The notes beneath the pieces were generated by a model. It saw nothing but the letters and a program-made list of their open reading frames with translations, was not told the origin of the DNA and did no database searches. From Dasyornis broadbenti (taxonomy: Eukaryota; Chordata; Aves; Passeriformes; Dasyornithidae), in the NCBI GenBank assembly GCA_013397935.1, contig VZRN01003162.1, positions 1,073,260 to 1,137,259 of the forward strand: 64,000 nt of DNA. The letters run 5' to 3'. Both the position numbers and the translations under genes were made by a program. Position 1 is the stretch's first letter. Each line of letters opens with the position of its first letter. Shown one piece after another: positions 27,901-39,900 of the stretch.

Positions 27901-30900
27901 GAGTTTCCATTAGGATTAAAAGACCCTAGATAATGAAATCCCTGCATATCAAGTCAAAGATCAAAATACCTTTATTTTTAACAGATATTATCTACATATT
28001 CATAGCATATTTATATGTCCCCTATAAAAATTCCATTTAAAACAGGATTTGTACAATGTAGTTTAACCAAGGGAGAACATTAATTTCAACATGCATTATA
28101 ACTCTCTGAGTTTGCATTTAACTCCTTTGCAGTGGTTCCTCCAGAACAAACTGGCAGTACAATATTCCTACAACTGCCCTTTATGGATCTTGATTATCTT
28201 ATTTACCTACCTGAACTGTTGATCAGAATTCTGAATTAATCCTATGAGATACGAGTTCAGTTTGCCATTTTTTAAGATCTAAACACAAAAATATATTTTT
28301 AGATAGTGTTTTCTAATATTTATTAGTCATCTAATAAGAAAAAAAGTGTAGATTTTGTGCTGTGGAAGCAAAGAGATGAATATATATTATTTAAATGATT
28401 CTGCACCATCACCTGAGATACCATACAACACATACTTCTGCTTTATTATTTTTATTGGCGCTTTCCAATTTCTGGCTGCATTAATAGTATGATCAAAGGT
28501 TTCAAAGTTTTGTTCTCAATTTAAAAGTCAAAGAAGGCTTGAGAAAAACGATTTAGTATACAGTTTTTGACACTTGCCTTGTTTTAAGCAGCTGTGTAAT
28601 TCTTGTGTCTCAAGCTGTCTGAGCTCTCCTCCTGTCATATCCTTTCTCACATAATAAAGCAAATATCCAATAGTATGAATCAAAAAGGTGATGGTGTAGC
28701 TATGTTGTCATTGGCAAACCAAGCAGGATTATGGCAGATAATTTGCATAATTGAGGCACCATCCATGCTATTAAGTTGTTAGCATTCCCGTCCTGTGCTT
28801 CTGTCATGGTGCCGGAAAACTAATCCATGAAGGATTCTTTGATCAGTCTAACCTGGACCAAGCTAAGCCTTTCTTTGGAAAGCTGTTTTGGAGAGCAATA
28901 TTGCACTCTAGAATATGAAACTCAGATAAGAGGTAACCACCCTGTCAAAAGGAGAGTTTTCTGAGAATACATCTACTCTGCTTGTTCATTGCTCCTTATA
29001 TATTTGGTCACAGGCAGAGCTCCATTCACCTTAGAACAGAAAAGAATATATCCACCCTACTAAACTGCAAATTGTTTTGCATGTTTTTTTCCTAAAGTGA
29101 AGATTCATGTTGTAGAATAAATATTTTTTCATAGAATATTTAAGCCTAATCCTAATAACATGAAGTAATATTATGCAACAAGCACGTTCTTCTGTACTTC
29201 ACAAGCAGACGATATAATACAGAAGGTATATAAGCCATATAGTGTATAACACAGCAAAATTTCCCCTTACATATTTCCACAAAAATTTTCTTTCGCTATT
29301 ATTTCCAATAGTAGCAAGATCTCCGTGATTTTTTTTGCAGAATGTTCTGGCTTTCTCCATAGAGGTCTTTTCTGGGCTGAAAAAATATTGTTTATCTCCT
29401 TTTACAATCCAGCCATCTTCTGTGACTTCGTATGCTGCAACACAGAAGAGAAATCTCTGCATTCTTCACAGTTCTTAAGCAAAGTGGGTGGTGTTACATC
29501 ACATCACCCTTTAGGTAAGTGAAAATAAACAGAAGCTTACTGAGAGAAGAGCCCAGAGGTTCTGGTTTCAAGGGTGTCCCTGTAATGAAATGGGGTGAAA
29601 AAAAAAGATGTAAAACATTTCCCACATTGAGTCAGTATAAGTTTTCAATTAGTGGAAATTATTTTAATGTCTATTAATTTTTCACATTTTCCATATTCAA
29701 TGCACAATATATTTTTATAGTATCTTTGGTGCAAAGTTAAAAATGGATGTTCAGGGAATAAAAGACACATTACAGGCCTACATCTCTGTCGTGGTTGATT
29801 TTTGGTAAGTGCATCTTGTACATTCTGAATGTTGCCTAAATTAGATCACTGAAGTTAGTCTGAATGGCTACTTTTTTCTAAAAGTAAAATAAATAGTGAT
29901 AATACTTCAATGTTGGTGGACTTTGAACAATTCTTTATGGACAGTGTCTTATATTTGAAAAAGAAATTAAATACTAAACAAAGTTTTACTTCATACTATT
30001 TTATATTTTCTTAGTATTTATTTGTTTGTGAAACTTTTTTTTTCTGTCTAACTGCTTTGAGAAGAACTAAATTACTACTTCTTGAAAACTAATTTAAATG
30101 AAAAATTTTCTCATCACGTGAAGTGTGATATTGGAGCTATGTTTCTCTAGTTATGCAAGGCCAAGAGCTATAAAAGTGTAAAACAAATGTCACGTTTATA
30201 ATCTCAAGGCCATCTGAATGGGGCTTTGAGCAAACTGGTCAAAGGTTGTTGTTGGAACTAGATAGTCTTTAAGGTCCCTTACAACTCAAATTATTCTGTA
30301 ATTCGATGTTGTTTTTTTTCCCCACAGGAATTTATTACAATGTTTGTGTTGCTGTATGTGTAATTATATTTTATTAAGTGTGTGAACATATGCTTAGGTT
30401 AAAAAAATGAATATGTCAGCTTTTAAAAATACTCTAGTGTATGATTGGTTATAAGCTTAAAAAGAAAAGGTTTACAAGATTTGAAAGAAAAAACCCCAAT
30501 ATATCTGTTCTGGAAGTACAAAGTATTATGTCTGTTTCAGCATCTTTCAGCATGCCATTATGCGCTGCTGCCTAATGATGGCAATTTTTTCAGGCTGTAA
30601 TTTTTATTATTCATAAACTACTAATAATTAACAGTAAACGTCTACTATTGACGCTTTGGCTAATGATTTTTAGCTGTCGTGACCATGCAAGTGAGAACTC
30701 GCAAAAGAACTTAGCAGGAAAAGTATCTTCACAACATCTCTTTGAGATAGAGCTCTATGACTATTAATAAGAAGGAGAAGCTGAGACTATATGCCTTGGG
30801 TAGAATGAGATTGTTTTGAATAATTCAACAGCACAGAAATTATGTTTTGTAGAAAAGTATCAATTTACTGAGAAGGAGCCTGGGGAGCCACCAAAGGAAC

Positions 30901-33900
30901 ATTGCTGTAAATCTGGGAAGTAAAACATGTAGCCTAACGCATAACTATAATTGATTCCTCTCTAATTTCACTGAATATTTTTCCCAACAGTAGCTGAGAA
31001 AAAAAACACAGAAAGAGAGATTTTTCTACTAGTATGAGAGGGAAGTGTGAACCTGTCTTAAAGAATGAAGTATTTTGAAGCTTTCATTACCATCTTGTTG
31101 TTACAGCAAGCCTGTTGTTACAGGCTTGTCTTAACATGTCATCTTACAAAAAGACTGATTCTATGATGCTGGTAGTGTTAATATAGAGTAGGTGACTAAC
31201 ATGTTGTTGTGTACCAACATCTGAGCAGAGGAGTGAAGTTTCACTTCACAAAGGATATAGAAATTTAAAATAATATTTTTCCTTTTTTTCTTTATTTTTT
31301 TCAAATTGTAATCCTCTCTTTCTCCCTAGTCAGTCAGAACTTCTGTTTTGACAAAAATCTGCTTTTGTGCAGTGCAGTGAATATTGCAACGTAAGCTCCT
31401 GAGATTGGTTTCATCTGATTTTCTATTATTACATAATTATATAAAGAAGTGTAGTTTCAGTAAGGCTTGTCATGGCATATACTTTTTATAATGAAACAAA
31501 AAGTTTATCATTAACAGATGTAATCTTGTTTTCAAAGGTATTTTTATGTCTTGAGCTACTTTTCTGTGTGCAAAATTCCTATGAAATCAACCAAATTTTC
31601 TACTAGTACGTAACTTGTAGAGCTTCCTGTTTTGGTAGAATGGATTCAGCTTGAATCTCTTCCTATGATGAGTTGAGAGTAAAAAGTAACTTACCTTTCT
31701 TTATTTCACAAATCCAGTTATGGCTGTATTCACAGTGCTCCTTAATCCATGATGGGGTAGGGTCTTCACTGATTGCTCCACAGTCTTGAAATGCAGTGTC
31801 GTAAAAATAATGTCTTGCTCTATAATTCACCTACAGAGAAAACACACCTGTGGTTTTTATTCTTATCTACAGGGGGAGAAACTGTACTCTGTAAGGAATG
31901 AGAAGCAGAGCAAAAGTTTCACACCACTCCTTTTTGTCCTGTGGCTGTGAAGCCGATGTGAGCTATTAAAGTGATTACAAACACTCTGCAAGAGGAAAGA
32001 AAGGCTCTGAGTTTATGCAGCATCTAACAGACTGTAGCAGTCCCACAAAAACTGGAATCAGATGAGATTATAAATATAAAGCAGGGAAAAGGAATGTGGC
32101 AATTTATCACCAGAAACTAACAAAAATCAGGAGACACGTTTCTCATGTATTTGTGACTTCATCTCTGTAGCTGAAAGTAGTCCTCTGTCTTATCGCTGTT
32201 GTGATGGTATAACCTCAGGGTTTATTGGCCTTTTTGGTTTTTTCCAATCCAGTATAAAAAATAATTATTCAGAGTTACCCAGCTAGCTGCAAAATAGACA
32301 TTTTTGGTAATTCTTATACAATTTCCATACATACCAGTCATGGAATCTTCTCCAACAGAAAAATGTTAGAACAGAAGGAAACTGGCATGTTGAAACACTC
32401 ACCGGTGATCCATCACTCCAGGAGAGCCCACCATCAGGATCCAAACACTGCAAACCTATCCAGAAAGGCTGAAATGATGGGGATTTCTTTCTAGAGTGTG
32501 AAAAAAATGTATGGTGGAAGAGGACATATGAGGTTAGCTCTGCTCAATTTTAAAAGTTACATGGGACAACAACTCTGACACTTATTGAACACTTCAAATA
32601 CAGCAGAAATTTTAAAAATAGAAAGTTCTGTTGGTCAGCAAACTCCCATTGGCATGTCAGTGAAGTTCATGCTTTAAAATGTCCTACTTTGCAAGTAGTT
32701 TTATTGAAACCACATGACATTGGTTTTTTTCATAGATGTGATCATAGTGTTCTTTCACAAAGAAAATGTTCAGGCCTGCTGGAAGATAAAACAAAATTAA
32801 GTTTCAAAATGGTTTACTGAACAAACTTAGAATAGGGTCTGAGGAGAAGTGTTCAACAAATTTTGTTGTTGGGTTCGTTTTTATCTGAATTTAAAATGTT
32901 TGCAGGTTATGACAAATTTATGCAGATTTAGGAACTCCAGAAATTTCTTTGAAAGCATCACCCATATTAAGCATTTTCTCCATTGTTTTTCTTATTATTA
33001 TGATGAAAACCAGATAGATTTTAAACTAAAGCAACACAAGAATATAATAATTTATTACTACATAATGTGTTGTTCTACCAAAATATCAATTATTAGACAT
33101 TCCACTTGCTTACTTTAGTAAGTTTTCTATCACTGTTTGCTCTTCTTCACTTCTAATGGCAGCCAGGTCTCCTCCTATTTCTCTGCAGAAATCTCGGGCT
33201 TCAAACCATGTTTTCTTTTGTTTTTCTTCTCTCACAAAACCCTGTAGATGCAGGTAGAAGTAGAACCCTGTGTTTTCAGTGTGCTAAACATAAATCTGCT
33301 GTCCGCCTTGCATAAGAAAAACAGGTAAACCTTCCATTACAGTTATCCATTATAATGTGGATTCAAAGGTAATTGAATAACCTTGTTTATCACTGATAGA
33401 GTGAAAACTGCAGTGGTATTTGAATTGTTGTGTAAAAGCTTGCTATATTTGGGCTATCACGTGCCATTCTGTGAGGTTTAGATTACATATCTGTTTGGTG
33501 CTCTCCTGTCTCACAAGTAGGATTATGGCAAAAAACAATACTTACTTTGAAGCATGAATTAGTGCTGTTGCTTGTATCCCAATCCAAGGGACATTTGGAA
33601 TCAGAAATGGTTTCAGGCGCGATAGGAATAGTAAATTTTTCAGCTAATTTTTTGCAGAGAAATTTTGCCTTTACTTCACAGTTCTGAATGTCCCATAGTC
33701 CAGCTGCATTTCCAGTCCTAAGGACAACACAACCGGCTTCCTTCCCTTTGTGAGACACAAAAGAAAGTTGAAATGTGTTTTAAAGAGGCTCCCTTGAAAT
33801 TTTTAAAGTTCATGTGATTAATTTACAAAAGACTATTTGAAATACTAAGTGTAGTGTCCACACAGAGAAGGAGATTTATGAAAAGAGGAAACCAGCAAGC

Positions 33901-36900
33901 CGAGTCCTTCATCATCTTCCCTTCCTTTTGAGTGCATGAACCCTTGCCTGCCTCTTTCCTATGCCTCTCATGGCAAGGCTTTGTCAGCCTTGGCTGGAAA
34001 GGACCACCAAGGCTTGAAGGGATTTTATCCTTTCTGCCCAGTTTGATTTTGCTCTTGTAAATAATGAGGAGTCAGAAAATAAATATTTTCAGGGCATCAT
34101 AGAAAATCATAGAACAATTTAGGTTGGAAAAGTTCTGTAATATCATAGAGCCCAACCATTAACACAGCACCGCCAGGCCCACCACTAAACCATATCCGTC
34201 AGTGCCGCATCTACACATCTTCATATCTTGAAAATACCTCCAGGAATGGTGACTCAACTACTTCCCTGGGTAGCCTATTCCAAGGCCTGACCACCCTTTC
34301 TGTGAAAAAATCTTTCCTAGTATCAAATCTAAAGCTCTCCTGATGCAACTCGAGGCCATTTCCTCTTCCCCAAGTAATTACTTGTTACTTGGGAGAAGAG
34401 ACTGATCACCTCACAACAATCTCCTTTCAGGCACTTGTAGAGAGTGATAAAGTTTCCTCTGAGCCTCCTTTTCTCCAAGCGAAACACCCCCAGCTCTCTC
34501 AGCCACTCCTCATTAGACTCATGTTCCAGACCCTTCACCAGCTTTGTTGCCCATCTCTGGACATGCTGCAGCGTCTCCATATTTTTCTTGTAGTGAGGGG
34601 CCCAAAACTGAACCCAGGATTTGAGTTGCAGCCTCACTGGTGCCAAGTACGTGTATCGAAGACACTTCCGTTTCAAAGGCAGAATGTTCATATGTGTCAT
34701 CATGGATTTATCAAAGTTGGAAAACAGTTTAGAATTAGGGAACACAGAAAGTTCCTTAGTAGCATAGATTTAGTCCAGTGTTGCCTTTCAGCTGGTCTTA
34801 GAATTATGAGGCAGACATGATTAAAGGGATAAAAGTTTTTTACCTTGGTATTTTAATAGGATCCTAGGTGCACAGCTTTTCAAGGTGGAACATGCCGAGA
34901 TGCACACCCCGTATAACATGTATACAATTTTTATAGACCTTGCAAATTAGCACCTCTGTCTACGATCTCCCAATAAGAAGCTTACTAAATGAAGTAATGT
35001 CCCCTTACTCTGAAAAATTCCCGCCCTAGAAGAGGCTAGAGCCCGGTTTACAAAATATATTCCAGGGAGAAGGTTTCAACCAAGATTGAAACATCGAGTT
35101 TTGAGATCGCATAGGGCTCACTGGTCACCTACTGGGATGTTTGGTCTTTCTGCCTAGCTTACCCCTAAAACTAAGCTAGAATATCAGGCTACAAAAATTA
35201 CATACATGTATTCTCTATATACAGAGAATATATAAAGCGTACAGAAAATATATAAAAGGGCATATAAAATATATGAAAAGGTATATAAAAAAGAAAAGGC
35301 AAGAATCATCAGACATCATTCTCTGCTTTTTTAGAGACTAACAAGACTTTGTCTAGTTTCTACACTGCATTAACTACAGCACGGGTTTACACAACCAGCT
35401 ATAGCAGTGGCTATTACATACATGCTAATTAAAATTACAGGTATTATAAATGTTTCTTTTATCCAGGCCCAGTCTGGTAACCATGAAGTGAGGGTGTGGA
35501 AGATATGGTCGAATTTTAAGGTGGTATTTCTGGAAACTATTTCATGTAGAATTTGAGTCCTCTTCCAAATTTCATCTAAATTTTTCTTAATTTGTCTACT
35601 CTGGTCTACATAAGAGCAACAGGTGGTATTGACAATAGCAAATACACTTCTGTGTGTGGCAGGCAGGAAATTGAGAGCTATCCTGTGTTGTATGGCCACA
35701 CAGGACAGTCCCTGGACTTTCTCCTGTAAGGCTGAAATTGCATTTCCAGTATGTTGTTTAATATGTTCAATAGCATTTGAGATGTTTACAATTGCTTTCT
35801 TCAGTTTAACTATTCCATAAGAGGGAAGGAGAGCTCTCACTATGCTGTGGAAAAGTGTGGGATGTTTAATGAGGGGATTAAGAGATCTTTTCTTCTTCTC
35901 ATTTGGTTTTTCAATATGATCAAATATGGTTATATTTGAAGCTACTACTAGTATATAAAATACATTAAAAAGACAAAAATCATCAGGCATCAGTAGAGTA
36001 CCAGGCATTGCTGCATTCCAGTTTGTGTACAGAACACCTTCACCCGTCACCCACTTGAAACTCCCTTGCTCTTCCACGTCTGAGAGACCAATCCAAAAAT
36101 ACTTCTCAGAGCTCAGACCAATGAGGCTGGTCAGGTAGGCTTGCTCATATCTGAAACGACAGGAGTCAGATGGGATTAAGCCTAGCTTTCATTTCGTCTT
36201 CCACTCCTCAGCATTCCAAACTTCACATAGCTAGAATGACTAGATTCTCCATTAGGTTTCCTCTTATGGGGAACCTGTTGTTCAATATGTTGTTTGAATA
36301 TGCTGTTGAACTGGGTCCCAGATGCACTAGCTGCAATAGGGGATGAAGCTGTGCTACACTGAAAAACTACTCCTTACAGAGCAGAAGTTGCTGTTCTCTA
36401 TTCTTTGAAAGTAAAGTAGTGGAAAACATTGATGTGAAAATTGTTTTTAGTTAGAGAAGCCATACTGTGTTTATTTTTTTTTTTCCTTGCTTCAGGAAAA
36501 GGATATTCTGGGGTTTTGTTTTTCTTTTTTTTTCCTAAAATTCTCACCTATTTTTAAAAATTCCAATATTATTGCATCACATATACAGTTTCTAAACTCT
36601 TTTCATACCTGTCTTCTATATTTGTTAAATAACCACTGCTCCTTTCACAGGTTTTCTTTGCTTCTGAAAATGTTACAGAGGTATGTCCAACCAGGTAGCA
36701 GTAAAAACCGTATCTTTCCCAACCCTGTCAAGAACACATGAAATATACTTCCAGTTATAAAAAGTATATGTTCTAGTACTTGAATTTCAGTGATAATCAT
36801 AAAACACAGTATTTTTAATATAACCTAATGTGATTATGTATTAATTTGAATTCCAGCATACTAATTGAAATTCAGCCTAACAAACATTCAGTGCAGAAAG

Positions 36901-39900
36901 AAGAGATTTAATGCCTGTGAGTCTCACTTTTTTGACAATAATAGATAAATTTTTACTGGTAAAAAAGTCAGAGGGACACAGAATGGAGAGTGCATTCAGA
37001 ATCAGGTGAATAAAATATGTCTCTGCTCAGAACCAAAAAGAGTAGTCTGTGTTAGACTACTCTTTTTTAGAGATGCTGACTCAAGTTTCCTGATGTTTCG
37101 AGGCTAAAGAAACAGTAAATACACTAATTTAATGCTAGTAATAATAGATTTAATTCATCAGGTCACCTAAAAAGTATGACTGAAGAGGTAACATAAAAAC
37201 CACTGAGGAGCAAAATCCTCAAAATTACAGCCGAATTCTAAGTCACTTTCCCTTTTATGCCAACTCAACTTTTGCTTGCTGCACAGAAGAAAGGTAAATA
37301 ATATCTGTTTTCAGTATTTGGCTGCTGCTTAGTTCCGTTGAGCACAGTGAGTCTCAGCTCTGTTCCCCACATGGGCTTGTGGGAAAGGTTACTAAATATA
37401 GAATAGTATTAAACAGGAAAGTAAAAAGAGGGAAAAGAGAAGGGGGAAAAAGCATTAGGATGCAATAACTTGGTCAAAACAAATTCACTCGTATAAAATG
37501 GGATTTTATTGTTTTGATTTGGCTTCTGTAGTGAGATTTGTCATCATCTTGCATCATGTCAAATAGTCCAGAAATTGTTGCCAGTCCCTACTACATGTTT
37601 GATAACCACAGTTGGTTGCAGAACAGTATAAAAAATATGTAGAAAACCACAGGAATGGCTTTAGTCCCTTTCACAGACAGTTCTGAGAGGTAATAGGCCT
37701 GCAATTATTATTCCTTATATGGGAATGTAGTGAGAATTATCACCCTGAATTTGTTGTAGAATAACACTTGTTAGGGAAGAAAGAAAAAGATGACATAGTT
37801 TCAATGTCAAGTGGAGCTTGTGAAATTTTGCTAACTGGATTCTTGGTTATGCTTTCTTCTTACCTTCAGGCAGGCAGGATCAGTCTTTGCTGTCCCAGAA
37901 GCTGCTTGTAGGGAGTCTCTTCTGCAGATGTAGCCCAACTTCCTGTCACAGGCACTGTCTGCCCAGTATCCATCCTAGTTGCAGTTTGGGAACAGGTGAA
38001 AAACAGTGAGGCAGAACCTGTTTGCTTTAGAAACATTATCATTCTTTTGAAAGTACAGTTTCAGTGTGAAGATCTGTACTTTTTAATGGATTCCAAGTAT
38101 CTGAGCTTGGAGGTGAGGGTATGTTAAGCTAAGTGGTTCAGCAAGACTGTTAAGGTTTGCTTAGCATATAATGTACACTCACAATCAGATATGAACACTT
38201 ACTAGTTCTATGTAATTTCATTTTAAATTTAATCTAGAGCAACCATATGTCTGAGTGAATAAAGACAACATTATTTGATTCTGTGCAACTTAGCAACTAT
38301 GCTAAGTTGCGTTTAAAATTTCCCTAGAAATATAATCAAAACTCAAATAGTACAGTGCTACACTATGGTTTATGTGGAATGATTCACCTTTCCTGCCATA
38401 ATGACACAATCTTCTTGGGCAGCGACTTCATGGGTTGGTTCTCCAGGCAACCACTTGGTATATGTCACAGGGGTCCCATCACTCCACTCAAAGTACATTT
38501 GAGTTTTCAGGTCATTCAGGCCAATCCACAGCTCATCCACAGCTTCTAAGAATAGAAATTCATCTGTGTTATTACCCAAGTTGAAACAGTCTGTAGGAGC
38601 AAGATTTTATGGAGATGAGCTGAAATTGCAATGTTGCAATGCAAATTCATCTGTATTAAAAGACAGAGGAGTTTTTTTAAAAAATGTAATTCACATTCTT
38701 CGTTCGAGAAGTTAAAGATGAGATACCAGCAGGAAATGAGATTCCTCAGTTTTATCAGTAAAGTCCATTACTGTATCTACAGCTACAAGGTGTCTGATGC
38801 AGATAATCCACTCAAATGCTGCACTAACTAGAGCTGTTATTCCTTCAAGTGATTTCATGCAGTGAAAAACAAATGAAAATCAAAATGGAAAAAATGAAAA
38901 ATGAAAATGAAGATAGAATAATGATTCCTCTTGTGGTTTTTAGGCATTTGGGTTTTTTCTAACCTATATATATCTATGGCCTTCCCTATAAATATTCATA
39001 ACAAAGAAGCAAGAATTATTTTATTTAAATCCTGTAAGATTTCTAATAGGATAGTTCTCTGTTTGTACCAAACACTGCCCTGTAGAAATACTCACTGTAG
39101 CCAAGCTGAGACAGTATGAAGCCATGCTCCTCAGGGTTGTGGATACTGGCCAGGTTGCCATTGCTGTCATTGCAGGAAATCAGGGCTTCTCTCCATACTT
39201 TGGGGCCTCTATGAACCATGAAACAGTGACCTCCATAGGGCAGCCATTCTTCTGGGCATTTAACAGGTTCTACATCCCCTCAAAATCAATAGATATTTCA
39301 AGTTTTTAAACAGTGCAAACTGAAGCCTAGAAGAACTCCAATTACATTCAAAATCAATTAATTAACTAATTAGCATGAAAATGAAGGGGTAACAAATATG
39401 CAGTACTTTGTTCCTCACACATATATTTTGTACTGTATGTTGTTGCTCACCGTACTTTTACAGAAATCATACTGCATTTAAACAGAAGAGGAAAAGATTG
39501 GAGCCAGTTGTTACTGGGTGTCATTAGTGTGAAGTATTCACTGGCCACAGGAATATTTTGGAATTTCATATGTAGTATTTCCACCCAATTATGTTTTTCA
39601 TATTTCATAAAAACTAATTTTCTACACACATGGCTTTCCATGCTGACTCTCATTAAATAAATCAGAGAGAAATATAGTAGAAAAGTGGTCTGATGGAAGT
39701 TGCTCTTTTATGCCATCTTTCTAGGCTACAGGCAACCCCATCAAGAAGTTGCTTTGAGCCTACTGGTGCCATTTTTTCAGACCTTCAGTGACAAACCTCA
39801 GTGTTTCCATTAGAATGCACTGAAGAAAGAGTGAGGTATCTCTAACTTTATTTTCCTGTCCATGCAGACCATGATACTTTCATGATAGTGTATGGCTTAA

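Larger units (their letters stand above)
34869..35992 (-). mobile_element. Internally deleted endogenous retrovirus in intron 11 of gene 1
   Basis: The insertion is in the same orientation as gene 1. It consists of a 5' LTR stub (about 35945-35992), the 3' part of an envelope gene (to 35370), and a 3' LTR (about 34869-35318). The stub and the 3' LTR start share TGATGYCTGATGATT and continue similar; 22 of the first 25 bases agree, and the three differences are transitions. A purine-rich stretch resembling a polypurine tract directly precedes the 3' LTR. gag, pol, the surface subunit and most of the 5' LTR are missing. Target-site duplication is not convincing: flanking TCTAC and CCTAG agree at three of five positions. 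Confidence 0.8.

Noticed and set aside
34329..34820. Open frames of 138 and 143 codons on both strands
   Set aside because: They lie mostly within the CR1 fragment of intron 11.
34869..35992. Idea of a complete provirus or functional envelope
   Set aside because: gag, pol, the surface subunit and most of the 5' LTR are absent, and the CX6CC motif is broken. Only a remnant remains.
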